Notes: generated by a model not told the origin, from the letters alone. Counted from the first letter of the stretch, positions 54,337-63,858 are shown. The stretch: 64,000 nucleotides of DNA from Denitromonas ohlonensis (GCF_007625205.1 NZ_VMNI01000017.1:1-64000), one strand, 5' to 3'. Program-made: numbers and translations.

Positions 54337-54933
54337 TTACTTTGGCGGTGTGTCGAAGCAGGCCTTCAACAGTGCCTGCATCTTGTCGGCGCCGAGTTCT
54401 TCGACCCGCGCGATGTTGCGCTCGGGGATCTGGTCCGGGTCGGGATAGTTCTCGACCGCGCGGGCCAGGCTGTCTTCGCGGATCAGGTGCAGTAGCGGGT
54501 AGGGCGAACGGTTGGTGGTGTTCTCGACATCGTCGGGTTCGGTGCCGCCGAACTGATAGTCGGGGTGGAAGCTGGCGATCTGGAAGGTGCCGCGGTAGCC
54601 CAGCTGCTTGAGGATGCGGGTGGTGTGGTTGATGAACTGGTTGTACTCAAAAAAGTCTTGCAGCACATGCGGGTGGATCAGCAGCGTGGTTTCGATGGCG
54701 TCATTTTCGGCCATCAGAGTCAGCTCGGCTTCCAGGTCCATCTGCAACTGCTCGTCGGTGCTGGCCTCCGACACAAAGAAGCGCACCCGGTTCTTCACCA
54801 GCTCGCGCTTGGCAAAGGGGCACAGGTTGAGGCCGATGACGAGGGTTTCGAGCCAGCGCCGCACGGGCGCAATGTAGTGTTCGTGGTCCAAGAGAATGTC
54901 CAGTGGTGTTGGTTGCGTCGAGGTGCACAGCAT
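54337..54933 (-). CDS. DUF1415 family protein
   Basis: This 198-residue cytosolic protein has the DUF1415 pattern: VRRWLETLVIGLNLCPFAKR, VRFFVSEASTDEQ, TTLLIHPHVLQDFFEYNQFI, GTFQIASFHPDYQFGGTEPD and SPYPLLHLIREDS. No function is established. It lies alone upstream of fliO on the same strand. Confidence 0.9.
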   Translation of the reverse strand: MLCTSTQPTPLDILLDHEHYIAPVRRWLETLVIGLNLCPFAKRELVKNRVRFFVSEASTDEQLQMDLEAELTLMAENDAIETTLLIHPHVLQDFFEYNQFINHTTRILKQLGYRGTFQIASFHPDYQFGGTEPDDVENTTNRSPYPLLHLIREDSLARAVENYPDPDQIPERNIARVEELGADKMQALLKACFDTPPK

Positions 54934-55072
54934 GCCTGAGGCGTGTCTTGCGGGGCCAGGCGTTCGTGCGGTGAAGGGAGCAAAGTGTGTGCCTGACGCC
55001 GCAGATTGGCTTGCAGCTTAGCGAAAACCACGGCCGCGCGCAGGGGGCAGGGGGCGGGTGCTTGTTGGTTAA

Positions 55073-55144
55073 TGCTGCAATGCAACAAATGTGTTGACAT
55101 GTCGTTTAATCAGCTTATACTTCGATCCATGTTGCACCGCAGCA
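55073..55144 (+). promoter_or_regulatory. phaP promoter with two PhaR-type operators
   Basis: A near-consensus sigma-70 promoter is visible: TTGACA (55094-55099), 16 bases, TATACT (55116-55121). It is flanked by TGCTGCAATGCAACA (55073-55087) and TGTTGCACCGCAGCA (55130-55144), both of the form TGYTGC-N3-GCARCA. This agrees with the CTGC-N3-GCAG site reported for the PHA repressor PhaR. The downstream copy covers the start site. Confidence 0.7.
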
Positions 55145-55205
55145 CAAGTTTCAAAGCGCTTTTGCGGGCCACCGATTTTTAAACGATCTCACAAGGAAAT
55201 TCACA

Positions 55206-55745
55206 ATGAACAAGTTCACCACCCCCGAGCAGTTCGCCGACGCTGGTAAGGCCGGTCTGGAAGCCCTGCTGTCGCAAGCCACCACCGCTTTTGCTCGTGC
55301 AGAGCGCCTGGCTGCCCTGAACCTGAACACCAGCCGCGCCATGCTCGAAGACGGCGCCCTGAACACCAAGGCCATCATGGCCATCAAGGACCCGCAAGAG
55401 CTGGTCAAGCTGCAGACGACCCTGGCCAAGCCGATGGTCGACAAGGCCGTTGCTTACGCTCGTAGCGTGTATGAAATCGCCACCGAAGGCCAGAACGAAA
55501 TGGCCCAGGCTTTCGAAGCTCAGATCGCTGAAATGAACAAGACCTTCAGCGCCGCGCTGGCTCAAGCCGAGAAGTCCGCCCCGGCCGGTTCCGAGGCTCT
55601 GTTTGCTGCTGCCAAGCAGTCGATGGCCGCTGCTTCCAGCGCCTACGATTCGATGAACAAGGCTGCCAAGCAAGCTGCTCAGATGACCGAAGCCAACGTG
55701 GCTGCTGCCACCAAGGCCGCGACCAAGGCTGTTAGCGGTAAGTAA
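55206..55745 (+). CDS. phaP: Phasin (PHA granule-associated protein)
   Basis: This 179-residue phasin_2-family protein coats polyhydroxyalkanoate granules. It is Ala/Lys-rich and helical, with FADAGKAGLEALLSQATTAF, AERLAALNLNTSRAMLEDG, and the typical C-terminal Ala-rich coiled tail. AAGGAAA precedes the ATG. The codon use is highly biased, suggesting strong expression. A promoter with PhaR-type operators and a strong terminator frame the gene. Confidence 0.92.
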   Translation: MNKFTTPEQFADAGKAGLEALLSQATTAFARAERLAALNLNTSRAMLEDGALNTKAIMAIKDPQELVKLQTTLAKPMVDKAVAYARSVYEIATEGQNEMAQAFEAQIAEMNKTFSAALAQAEKSAPAGSEALFAAAKQSMAAASSAYDSMNKAAKQAAQMTEANVAAATKAATKAVSGK

Positions 55746-55797
55746 TGACGGCGCTCGGTTCGGCTTCGGCTGAACCGACCCGGCGCTTCGGCGCAGA

Positions 55798-55829
55798 TGC
55801 CGTCCGGCGAAAACCGGGCGGCATTTTTA
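55798..55829 (+). terminator. Terminator after phaP
   Basis: TGCCGTCCGG (55798-55807) pairs with CCGGGCGGCA (55814-55823) and is followed by TTTTT. Another short hairpin (CGGTTC/GAACCG) lies just before it. Confidence 0.8.
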
Positions 55830-55914
55830 CGTCTACGATCCGGTGTTTTCGTTGGCATGTCTTTGTAATATGTCGGCGCTAGGCTGGCAGCACTATTCAA
55901 TTTCGGGAGCCGTC

Positions 55915-56421
55915 ATGATTGCCCAACACCTGATCCGCCAGCATCACGTCGAATCGCTTGATCACTTCCATGCCGCCGGCCAGCTTGCGGTCGACACGCT
56001 GTCGCGGCTGACCGATGTGTCGCTGCGTCATCTGCGCGGCAGCGTCGGCACCCACGGTCAGCGGGCGCAGGCCCTGAGCGCACGCGAGCAGCCGACGCCG
56101 ATGGATGTGGAGGCCGCGGTGTCGGTGCTGAGCGAGTCGATGCATGTGCTGACCGAGAGCTACGGTCGCTGGATTGCGCTGGCGGAGGCACAGCGCCAGC
56201 TCATGCACCGAACCACCCATGCCACGCTGGAAGACCTGCAGCGCTGGAGCCCGGCCGGCACCGAGTTTGCCGTCGATACCGCTGAAGTACTTACCGATGT
56301 GCTGGAGTCGGCTGTCGAGATCGCCGCCGACGCCAGCGTTGCGATGGCCAATGCCGTCGACGCGAAGCCGGCCCCGGCGCCGCGCCGCAGCCGCCGTGCG
56401 GCGCCGCCCGACACCGAATGA
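55915..56421 (+). CDS. Second phasin-like protein
   Basis: This 168-residue, helical protein has HFHAAGQLAVDTLSRLTDVS, LRHLRGS and VDTAEVLTDVLESAVEIAAD, typical of phasin-family sequences, and a basic Pro/Ala tail (APAPRRSRRAAPP). It may bind PHA granules or DNA through the basic tail. GGGAG precedes the ATG at 55915. It is adjacent to phaP but has its own transcript between two terminators. Confidence 0.7.
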   Translation: MIAQHLIRQHHVESLDHFHAAGQLAVDTLSRLTDVSLRHLRGSVGTHGQRAQALSAREQPTPMDVEAAVSVLSESMHVLTESYGRWIALAEAQRQLMHRTTHATLEDLQRWSPAGTEFAVDTAEVLTDVLESAVEIAADASVAMANAVDAKPAPAPRRSRRAAPPDTE

Positions 56422-56443
56422 TGGGCCGGGTCTGAGAAAACAC

Positions 56444-56469
56444 GGGGCGCCACGTGGCGCCCCATTTTT
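56444..56469. terminator. Bidirectional terminator
   Basis: A perfect palindrome with 10-bp arms (56444-56463) is followed by ATTTTTT on the plus strand and by GTGTTTTC on the minus strand. It separates the second phasin gene from the convergent MscS gene. Confidence 0.85.
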
Positions 56470-56483
56470 TGCTGTGCCGGCTT

Positions 56484-57821
56484 TCAGTCGGGAGTCGCTG
56501 CGTCGCGCAGCGTGCGCACCGGTGGCATCGATTTGAGGTGCAGGTCGCGCTGCGGATACGGAATGGTGATGCCGGCCGCTTTGAACAGCCGCCAGATCGC
56601 CAGGTTTACATCGGTGCGTACATTGCCGATGCCGTTCTCCGGGTCGCTGATCCAGATGCGCAGTTCGAGTTGAATGCCGCTGTCGGCAAATTCCAGCATG
56701 CGCGCCGTCGGCACCGGCTCGGCGAGGATGCGGGGCGAGGCCTTGGCCGCTTCCATCAGCAAGGCCATGGCCTGCTCGGGGTCGTCGTCATAGCTGATCT
56801 GCACCGGAATGCGTACCCGCGTGTTCGGGTCCGAGTAACTCCAGTTCACCACCTCGGAGGTGATCAGGTTTTCGTTCGGGATCAGGCGCTCGACGCCATC
56901 GCGATCGCGTACCACCACGTAGCGGGCACGTAGCTCCTGCACCCAGCCGAACTTGGCATCGTTGCCGCCCACCGAGATCACGTCGCCGGGTTTGATGGAG
57001 CGGTCGAGCACCAGGATGAAGCCGCTGATGAAGTTGCTGGTGATGCGTTGCAGACCAAAGCCGATGCCGACACCCAGCGCGCCGCCGAAGACCGTGAGCG
57101 TGGTCAGGTCGATGCCGACCGCGTCGATGGCCAGAAAAATGGCCAGCGCGATCAGAAAGAATTTGCTGAACTTGCCGAAGGCCACCTGCAGCGACGGGTT
57201 CATGTGCGCAGAGGCGCGCATGCGCCGTTCAAGCACGCCCGAGATCCAGAACGCCAGCGTGAGCAGCAGCGCGATCAGCGCCACCAGCTTGATGGTCGAC
57301 AGTACCGAGACGCGAGAGCTGCCGATGTTGATCGCCAGATCATCCAGCGCCTGCTGCACCGCCGGCAACCAGCCCACCAGGTGCAAGGCGACCATCGTCC
57401 AGATGCCGAAGCCGATGATGTTTTCCCAGGCCTTGAGTGCCGGCGTGGCGCGAAAGCCCTTGCGCAAGGCATACACCAGCAGCCGGACGGTGGCCAGCGA
57501 CAGCAACAAGGGCACGGCGGCATCAAGCAAGCGGGCTGGCGCGTCCAGGGACAGAAACACGCCGCGCCCGATCAGCACCACGACCAGCGTCATCACCGGC
57601 CACATCAGACGCTGCACCCCGCGAAGCGCCAGGCGGCGCAGGTCGTCGGGTGGGTAGCGATCGCAGAGCGTGCGCAATGGGCCTTTGAGTATCCGGTGCA
57701 GCAGCCATGCGCCGACACCGGCGGCAAGAAGAAAGCCGAGTTCGTACAACATGGCGGGTTGGATCAGCGCGTCGACCCATTCCGGTACACGGGCCCGCAA
57801 TGCCTGAATGTCTGATTCCAT
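56484..57821 (-). CDS. Mechanosensitive ion channel, MscS family
   Basis: This 445-residue membrane protein has about six helices. The last is the Gly/Ala-rich pore helix (TLTVFGGALGVGIGFGLQRI) followed by the MscS beta-domain (DRSIKPGDVISVGG, YVVVRDRDGVERLIPNENLI). It releases solutes upon hypo-osmotic shock. The ATG at 57821 has GAGAG five bases upstream; starts at 57833 or 57902 are possible. Confidence 0.9.
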   Translation of the reverse strand: MESDIQALRARVPEWVDALIQPAMLYELGFLLAAGVGAWLLHRILKGPLRTLCDRYPPDDLRRLALRGVQRLMWPVMTLVVVLIGRGVFLSLDAPARLLDAAVPLLLSLATVRLLVYALRKGFRATPALKAWENIIGFGIWTMVALHLVGWLPAVQQALDDLAINIGSSRVSVLSTIKLVALIALLLTLAFWISGVLERRMRASAHMNPSLQVAFGKFSKFFLIALAIFLAIDAVGIDLTTLTVFGGALGVGIGFGLQRITSNFISGFILVLDRSIKPGDVISVGGNDAKFGWVQELRARYVVVRDRDGVERLIPNENLITSEVVNWSYSDPNTRVRIPVQISYDDDPEQAMALLMEAAKASPRILAEPVPTARMLEFADSGIQLELRIWISDPENGIGNVRTDVNLAIWRLFKAAGITIPYPQRDLHLKSMPPVRTLRDAATPD

Positions 57822-58014
57822 TGCAACTCTCATCACCTCGGAGAACCTCCAGTCTATCGCGGCGGCACGCTGGCTCGGTGTTCCAATTCGAAGCACCTGC
57901 ATCGTGATGATCCATTGGCGTGGCGCGATTTGCTGTATTTCGGGCGTTTAGGCGGTCGCACGCTAATTGCATTCGTCATGGTTCGGACGGCAGCCGCCGC
58001 GATGGAGGCAGGAT

Positions 58015-58710
58015 ATGAAATATGAAGATCTGCTATGCCAGGCACTCGAAATCGAGCCCCCCTGGCAGATCGTTCGCATGCGCAACGATCTTGGCCGGCG
58101 TCAGCTCGACGTCTGGGTAGCCCGGGAGATGCCGCGTCGGGGGTGGATTTTCGGTCCGCGCCACGCCCTGCCGGAGGTGCCGGAGCGAGTGTGGCGGCAC
58201 ATCAATGTCGGCCAGTCGCGTTGCGTGGTGCACGCAGCTACCACGGACGACATGGCACAGATGGCGCTGCCCTGGATTGGCGCCGACGAGCAGGTGTTTA
58301 CCCATGCGCTGAGCCGTCAGATCGCGACCTATTTCATGGAAGGGATCAAGTTTCAATCGATCTGCAAACTGCTCGACATCCCGGCAGGCGACCTGTGGAA
58401 ATTCAAGCACAGTCTCGATAACGGAAAGATCAGTTTGTCCGGCAAGGACACGCTCATGGCGGACAGCGGGCAGGCGAAGTTTGATATTCCCGAGGTCGAT
58501 CATCCGGTGTGGGGCGCCTTGCTGACGGGCGGGCTGGATATCGAGATCCGTGTGCTCAGTCTCAAGCTGCTGCTGACCAAGCTGCGTGGGCAGATGCAGC
58601 TGATCAGCGACCCGGAGGTGCGTCAGATGAAGGCGCATGAGTTGCATCACTACTTTGTCCGCCATGCGATTCAGCTCTCGCATGAGCTGGCACAGATCCG
58701 CCAAAACTGA
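58015..58710 (+). CDS. ISL3-transposase-like DNA-binding protein without catalytic domain
   Basis: This 231-residue protein resembles the N-terminal region of ISL3-family transposases. Matching parts are WRHINVGQSRCVVHAA, then LPWIGADEQVFTHALSRQIA, then SICKLLDIPAGDLWKFKHSL, where ISL3 proteins have the 'WRHL...PWA...FT...LL.I..' helix-turn-helix region. The zinc-finger cysteines and the DDE catalytic domain are absent. No inverted repeats or IS ends were seen, so it looks domesticated. GGAGG supports the ATG. A FIST-like gene follows 19 bases later, probably one operon. The call rests on pattern memory. Confidence 0.5.
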   Translation: MKYEDLLCQALEIEPPWQIVRMRNDLGRRQLDVWVAREMPRRGWIFGPRHALPEVPERVWRHINVGQSRCVVHAATTDDMAQMALPWIGADEQVFTHALSRQIATYFMEGIKFQSICKLLDIPAGDLWKFKHSLDNGKISLSGKDTLMADSGQAKFDIPEVDHPVWGALLTGGLDIEIRVLSLKLLLTKLRGQMQLISDPEVRQMKAHELHHYFVRHAIQLSHELAQIRQN

Positions 58711-58729
58711 CCGCCTCCGGAGAGCGCAC

Positions 58730-59716
58730 ATGATGCCAAAAGAAGGATTGATGCCCGTGGCCGCCGTGGCCGAGTTGATTCGAGCGGGTCACTACCTGAG
58801 CCTTGCCGGTGACGAAGCCGCACTCAGGCAACTGCCCTTGGGCAACTGGATCGGTGGCACGATCCCCTATTTCATGGCGGCAACCGGCGGCACGGTGAGC
58901 CGGGACCAGGTGTTTGTTCAAGCGGTGACCGGGTTCGCGTCACCCCCGCGTTTGCGTCTGTACGACCCGGGCACTTTGCCGCAACTGTGCCGGAATGCGC
59001 CCGACCACGGCTTCAGTTTGCTGATCGTGCCAGCCTTCAGCGCATGCCATGGCGACTTTGCGCGCAACGCACCGAACTATGAAGATATGTACCTCAAGCC
59101 GCTGGCTGGCTGGGTGGCCGGAACGCATCTGGACGATGCCGGCCACGCGACGCCGCGGGTGGTGCTTGGGCCGAGCGGTGAGTTCTCGGCCGAGCACGCG
59201 GTGGTCATGGATGTTGAGTTGCCGCCCGAGCGTTTTGCTCAGATCGACATCATCAACCCGTTCAAACCCGGTGACGGCGATGCCATCAGCTTTGCGGAGA
59301 CCGGCTTTTCGGTGGATACCTGCTTCGTCAATGGTGAGCCGATGCCTCTGGCCGACTACCTCAGCAATCTGGGGGTCGATACCCGGCTGCCGCTGGTGGC
59401 GGATTACTGCGGCGCATCGGTCAACGTCAGCATCAAACAGATCGACATGGGGGCACGACGGGTCGAGCTTTATGCCCCGGTGTTTCCGGGGCTGAACTAT
59501 CGGCTCGCCACCCCCTCTGGCGAAGTTGCTCCGCCGTCGGTCGGCGGCGATGCGTCTGCCGGAGTTCCGCCCACCTTTGCGTGCAACTGCATTCTCAACT
59601 TTCTCTATGAGGGCCTGGAGGGCCAGCGCGCCGGGGCACTGACCGGCCCGGCCACCTTCGGCGAGATTGGCTACCAGTTGCTTAATCAGACGCAGGTGGT
59701 GCTCACCGTTCGCTGA
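58730..59716 (+). CDS. Protein of unknown function with FIST_C-like end
   Basis: This 328-residue soluble protein has the N-terminal segment LAGDEAALRQLPLGNWIGGT followed by IPYFMAATGG. Its C-terminal pattern FACNCILNFLYEG then TFGEIGYQLLNQTQVVL resembles the end of FIST_C sensory domains. It may belong to the family annotated as DUF6976, which I cannot confirm. No membrane segments or signal peptide are present. GGAGAG precedes the ATG, and it follows the ISL3-like gene closely. A sensory partner of that DNA-binding protein is a plausible inference. Confidence 0.5.
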   Translation: MMPKEGLMPVAAVAELIRAGHYLSLAGDEAALRQLPLGNWIGGTIPYFMAATGGTVSRDQVFVQAVTGFASPPRLRLYDPGTLPQLCRNAPDHGFSLLIVPAFSACHGDFARNAPNYEDMYLKPLAGWVAGTHLDDAGHATPRVVLGPSGEFSAEHAVVMDVELPPERFAQIDIINPFKPGDGDAISFAETGFSVDTCFVNGEPMPLADYLSNLGVDTRLPLVADYCGASVNVSIKQIDMGARRVELYAPVFPGLNYRLATPSGEVAPPSVGGDASAGVPPTFACNCILNFLYEGLEGQRAGALTGPATFGEIGYQLLNQTQVVLTVR

Positions 59717-59832
59717 TCCCGGTTGCCTCCTGTCGTCCAGTGGCGCGATCGGCAAAATGACGTTGTCAATCCGGCACCGGTTTTGTAGGCTGCGTTGGGA
59801 GGCATTTTTCAGCGACGACAAAGGAGCGCGTG

Positions 59833-60261
59833 ATGTCAGAACCAAATCCAGCCCAGGGGCGTTGTCTGTGTGGCGCCGTGACGATGCAGGTGGCACGCCC
59901 GGCGAATACCGTGGGCGCCTGCCACTGCAGCATGTGTCGCAAGTGGGGCGGCGGGCCCTTGTTGGCGGTGGAGTGCGGCACCGAAGTAAGGATTGCTGGC
60001 GAGGAAAACGTGTCGGTGTTCGACTCCTCGCCCTGGGCGCAGCGCGGCTTCTGCAAGCACTGTGGCACGCATCTGTTCTACCGGCTGAAAGAGGCGCAGC
60101 AATATCACTTGCCGGTGGGGCTGTTCGATGAGGCGCCCGAGTTCAGCTTCGATCAGCAGATCTTCATCGACGAGAAACCGGCCTATTACCGCTTTGCGAA
60201 CGACACCAAAAACATGACCGGCGCGGAGGTGTTTGCGCTGTACGCGCCGCCGCCGGGCTGA
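59833..60261 (+). CDS. GFA / CENP-V family zinc protein
   Basis: This 142-residue protein has the zinc-binding cysteines of the glutathione-dependent formaldehyde-activating (Gfa) fold: GRCLCGAV, CHCSMCRKWGGGP and FCKHCGTHLF. Family members bind zinc and sometimes S-(hydroxymethyl)glutathione, but many have unknown roles. AAGGAG seven bases upstream favours ATG 59833 over GTG 59830. It is a single gene. Confidence 0.9.
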   Translation: MSEPNPAQGRCLCGAVTMQVARPANTVGACHCSMCRKWGGGPLLAVECGTEVRIAGEENVSVFDSSPWAQRGFCKHCGTHLFYRLKEAQQYHLPVGLFDEAPEFSFDQQIFIDEKPAYYRFANDTKNMTGAEVFALYAPPPG

Positions 60262-60269
60262 GCGCCGCT

Positions 60270-60296
60270 GCCGTGGCGAGTCGTGCTCGCCACGGG
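60270..60296. terminator. Hairpin between convergent GFA and GGT genes
   Basis: CCGTGGCGAG (60271-60280) and CTCGCCACGG (60286-60295) form a perfect 10-bp stem with a 5-base loop. It lies between two convergent stop codons but lacks a long T-tail. It probably acts as a bidirectional transcription barrier. Confidence 0.55.
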
Positions 60297-60312
60297 CGGT
60301 TTGTGCCGTCGC

Positions 60313-62142
60313 TTATTCGCCCATCACCACGCCTTCGCGTCGCGGGTCGGCGCCGCCGAGCAGGCGTTGCTTGCTGCCGTCGCCTTCCACCCGAATGGCC
60401 TGAAGGCCGCTCGTCATGTCCATCTCCTTGATCTGATGACCCCGGGCCTTGAGCCCGTTGATGGTCGTCGCGTCAAAGCGTCCGGCTTCGAGCAGCACCG
60501 GCACCTTGCCGCCCACCGAGGCGAAGTTGGGCAGGTCGATGGCCTGCTGCGGGGTGAGTCCGCGGTTGAGCGTGCCGTAGAGGGTTTTGGCGGTGTAGTG
60601 GATGATCAGCGCGCCGCCCGGGCTGCCGCCGCTCATCACCAGCTTGCCGGTCGCCTTGTCGAATACCAGCGTCGGCGCCATCGATGAGCGCGGTCGTTTA
60701 CCAGACTCGACCCGGTTGGCGATCGGCGTGCCGTCGGCAGCCTTGGGGGCGAAACTGAAGTCGGTCAGCTCATTGTTGAGCAGGAAGCCTTTGACCATCT
60801 GCCGCGCGCCGAATGCGTCCTCGATGGTGGTGGTCATGGCCACCGCGTGGCCGTTGGCGTCGACGATGCTGATGTGGCTGGTGCCGTATTCAGGTTGCTC
60901 CGGCATGGGGGCGTAGCTGGTTTTCATCGCGCCGGGCACACCGGCCGGCGCATCCGCCATCGCCATGTCGCCGATCAAACGGCTGCGTTCCGCGAGGTAG
61001 GCCGGGTCGAGCAGCGAGGCCCAACTGCCGCCCGGTGCGGCCACGAAGTCGGGGTCGGCGAGATACTGCGCGCGGTCGGCAAAGGTGAGGCGCGAGGCCT
61101 CGACATAGCGATGCAGCCACTCGGCCGACGCCATATCTGCGGGGGGCTCGGTGGCGCCGGCTTCGAGCGAGGTCGTGCGGGTCTCTGCGTGGCCAAGAAT
61201 GCCCAGAATCTGCCCAACGGCGATGGCGCCCGAACTTGGCGGCGGGAAGCCGCAGATGCGGTAATCGGTGCCGAGACCGCGGTGGTCGTGGCACATCGGG
61301 GCGCGGCGTTTGGCCTTGTAGTTGGCCAGGTCGGACAGGGCGAGCACTCCCGGGTTGGTCGGGTGGGAGGTGACCTTGCTGACGATGGCGCGCGCCACTT
61401 CGCCTTCGAGCAGACCGGTCGCGCCGCGCTGTGCGATGGTTCGCAGCACGGTGGCGAGCTCGGGGTTTTTCAGCACATGGCCGACGGGCCACGGCCTGCC
61501 TTCAGCATCAAAAAAGTAGGCCCGCGCGGCCGGGTCTTTGGCGATGAATTTGTCCTTGCCGAGCATGGTGTTCAAACGCGGACTCACCTTGAAGCCTTGT
61601 TCCGCGAGCTGGATGGCCGGCGCGAACAGCGTGGCCCAGGGCAGCGTGCCGTGCCGGGCGTGCGCCATCTCGAGCATGGCGACCGTGCCCGGCGTACCGA
61701 CTGAACGGCCGCCCACCTTGGCCTCGTCGAAGGCCATCGGCTTGCCGTCCTTGTCCAGAAACAGCGTCTCGGTGGCAGCCGCCGGGGCGGTTTCCCGGCC
61801 GTCGTAGGCGGCGATGTCCGTGCCATCGAAGTACATCAGGAAGGCGCCGCCGCCGATGCCGGACGATTGCGGTTCGACCAGCGCCAGTACCATCTGCACG
61901 GCGATGGCCGCATCGATGGCCGAGCCGCCGGCCTTGAGAGTCTGGAAGCCGGCGTCGGTCGCCAGCGGGTTGGCGGCGGCGACGGCAAAGTGTTGATGCG
62001 TCCAGCCGGGTTTGGCGGTGTAGCCGGAGGCGGCTTCGGGCTGGTCAGGGCGGGTGTAGGTGAAGCTGGGCGCGCTGGCGCAGCCGGCCATCAGGGCGGC
62101 GGCGAGCAGGGTGCCGAGCCTGGGGATCAAAGCCGTTTGCAT
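60313..62142 (-). CDS. ggt: Gamma-glutamyltransferase (lipoprotein)
   Basis: This 609-residue enzyme hydrolyses or transfers gamma-glutamyl groups of glutathione in the periplasm. The lipobox LMAGC|AS ends the signal peptide. The large-subunit motif GGSAIDAAIAVQMVLALVEP is followed by SSGIGGGAFLMY. The autoprocessing Thr421 is in YGTSHISIVDANGHAVAMT. SSMAPTLVF and SGGSPGGALI complete the small subunit. GGAGAG supports ATG 62142. Membrane anchoring is a difference from the soluble E. coli enzyme. Confidence 0.94.
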   Translation of the reverse strand: MQTALIPRLGTLLAAALMAGCASAPSFTYTRPDQPEAASGYTAKPGWTHQHFAVAAANPLATDAGFQTLKAGGSAIDAAIAVQMVLALVEPQSSGIGGGAFLMYFDGTDIAAYDGRETAPAAATETLFLDKDGKPMAFDEAKVGGRSVGTPGTVAMLEMAHARHGTLPWATLFAPAIQLAEQGFKVSPRLNTMLGKDKFIAKDPAARAYFFDAEGRPWPVGHVLKNPELATVLRTIAQRGATGLLEGEVARAIVSKVTSHPTNPGVLALSDLANYKAKRRAPMCHDHRGLGTDYRICGFPPPSSGAIAVGQILGILGHAETRTTSLEAGATEPPADMASAEWLHRYVEASRLTFADRAQYLADPDFVAAPGGSWASLLDPAYLAERSRLIGDMAMADAPAGVPGAMKTSYAPMPEQPEYGTSHISIVDANGHAVAMTTTIEDAFGARQMVKGFLLNNELTDFSFAPKAADGTPIANRVESGKRPRSSMAPTLVFDKATGKLVMSGGSPGGALIIHYTAKTLYGTLNRGLTPQQAIDLPNFASVGGKVPVLLEAGRFDATTINGLKARGHQIKEMDMTSGLQAIRVEGDGSKQRLLGGADPRREGVVMGE

Positions 62143-62209
62143 GTCGATCTCTCCGCGGATATGAATGCTCACTATAGATGACAAGCGTCTGGGTGGTGGC
62201 GGGCGGCGC

Positions 62210-63751
62210 TCAGGACAGGTTCAGTTTGCGCAGCAGGCGGTGGAAGTTGCCGCGGTCGATGCCGAGCGAGCGGGCCGCTGCGGCCTTGTTGCCGTCATGG
62301 TGCTTGAGGCGGGCCAGGATGATCTTGCGCCGGCAGTGGTCGATGACTTCGTCCAGCGGCCGGGGCGCCTGGTCTGTGGTCTCGGTGGCGGCGACGACTT
62401 CTTCGGGTATCGGCAGGACCTCGGTGCCCAGGTGCTGGATGCCCAGTTCGATCACCCGCTCGCGCGATGGTGCGGCGCTGAGCGCTCGAATCATGGCGCG
62501 CGACAGGGTGTGTTCAAGCTCACGCACGTTGCCAGGCCAGTCATAGTGGGTCAGCCACTGGCGGGCCCGACGGCTCAGTCGTACGCCGTGCAGACCCAGG
62601 CGGCGTTGGTTGCGTTCGATGAAGTAGCCGGCCAGCAGCAACACGTCATCGCCGCGCTCGCGTAGCGGCGGCACCATCAGCGGATAGACGCTGAGGCGAT
62701 GGTAGAGGTCGGCGCGGAAACGGCCGGCGGCCACCTCGGCTTTCAGGTCGCGGTTGGTGGCGGCGATCACGCGCACGTCGACGCGATGGTGCCGGTCGCT
62801 GCCAATGCGCTGGATCTCGCCGTTCTGCAGCGCCCGTAGCAGCTTGGCCTGCACCGTCAGCGGCAACTCGCCGACCTCGTCGAGAAACAGTGTGCCTTCG
62901 TGTGCCAGTTCGAACTTGCCGATACGGTCGTCGGTGGCGCCGGAGAAGGCGCCGCGCTGGTGGCCGAAGAGCTCGCTCTCGGCGATTGTTTCTGGCAGCG
63001 CGGCACAGTTGAGATAGACCATCGGCTCCTTTCCCCGGGTCGAGTGGCGGTGGATCATTCGTGCCACCAGCTCTTTGCCGACGCCGGTCTCTCCCAGGAT
63101 CAGGGTTGGCAGATCGGATGGCGCAACGGTCTGCGCTTCGCGCTTGAGCTGGTCGATGATCACGCTCTGGCCGATCAGTTCGTCGGTTGTACCGTCGTGC
63201 GGTTCGGCGCGCTGGATGCGGTGATGGCGCTCGAGTTGCTCCTCAAGACGCACGATCCAGTCGGCCGCCCGCACGGTGGCAGCGGCCACGGCCACGAAGG
63301 CGCGGAAGACGTCCGGGTCGATGGCATCGAAGCTGCCCGGCGTCATCGCGTCGAGGGTGACGACACCCCAGGGCTGGCCGTCGATATACAGCGAGGCACC
63401 CATGCAGTCATGGACGTAGAGGTGCTCGCCCGCCTTGTCGACCAGACCGTCGTAGGGATCAGGCAGCGCGGAGTCGGCCGGAAAGCGCACCGGCTCGGCG
63501 CTGTGCACGATTTGCGCTAGTCGTGGCTGGTCGCGAATGACGAAACGCCGGCCCATGGTGTCGGGGCTGAGCCCGTGCACGGCGCGCGGCACCAGCTGAT
63601 CGCCATCCCGTTCGAGCAGGGCGATGGCATCGCACGGAAAGCTGTTGAAAAAGGCTTCGAGCAGGCGCGCATAACGCTGCTGCCGGGGCATCGCCTTGGA
63701 CAGGTCGGCCACGGCGCCAGCCAGGTTGAGGAAAGTCGCGTGCGTTGTCAT
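62210..63751 (-). CDS. norR: Nitric-oxide-sensing sigma-54 activator NorR
   Basis: This 513-residue protein has an N-terminal GAF domain (about 20-170) that in NorR holds a mononuclear iron sensing NO. The AAA+ domain has Walker [10 protein letters not shown] and GAFSGA (a variant of the GAFTGA sigma-54 contact loop). A C-terminal Fis-type helix-turn-helix ([20 protein letters not shown]) follows. NorR activates NO-detoxifying reductase genes. It is divergent from an exported-protein gene at 63906. TGTCA-rich half-sites fill the intergenic region. Confidence 0.92.
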   Translation of the reverse strand: MTTHATFLNLAGAVADLSKAMPRQQRYARLLEAFFNSFPCDAIALLERDGDQLVPRAVHGLSPDTMGRRFVIRDQPRLAQIVHSAEPVRFPADSALPDPYDGLVDKAGEHLYVHDCMGASLYIDGQPWGVVTLDAMTPGSFDAIDPDVFRAFVAVAAATVRAADWIVRLEEQLERHHRIQRAEPHDGTTDELIGQSVIIDQLKREAQTVAPSDLPTLILGETGVGKELVARMIHRHSTRGKEPMVYLNCAALPETIAESELFGHQRGAFSGATDDRIGKFELAHEGTLFLDEVGELPLTVQAKLLRALQNGEIQRIGSDRHHRVDVRVIAATNRDLKAEVAAGRFRADLYHRLSVYPLMVPPLRERGDDVLLLAGYFIERNQRRLGLHGVRLSRRARQWLTHYDWPGNVRELEHTLSRAMIRALSAAPSRERVIELGIQHLGTEVLPIPEEVVAATETTDQAPRPLDEVIDHCRRKIILARLKHHDGNKAAAARSLGIDRGNFHRLLRKLNLS

Positions 63752-63803
63752 TTGGATGTCAATGTTGTCATTAATACACCATTGTCAGTGCTGTCATTGT
63801 GAC
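63746..63803. promoter_or_regulatory. Cluster of NorR-type binding sites
   Basis: TGTCA occurs five times in the same orientation (starts 63746, 63757, 63766, 63783, 63792). A perfect GTCA-TTG-TGAC lies at 63793-63803 and GTCATTAATAC at 63767-63777, both fitting the GT-N7-AC NorR core. NorR usually binds three such sites upstream of a sigma-54 promoter. The nearest plus-strand candidate (TGGCCCG-AATA-TTGAT, 63848-63863) has a poor -12. Confidence 0.6.
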
Positions 63804-63858
63804 TGCATTAGAAAATAACTATATGAAATATAAGGTGAAATTATTCTGGCCCGAATAT

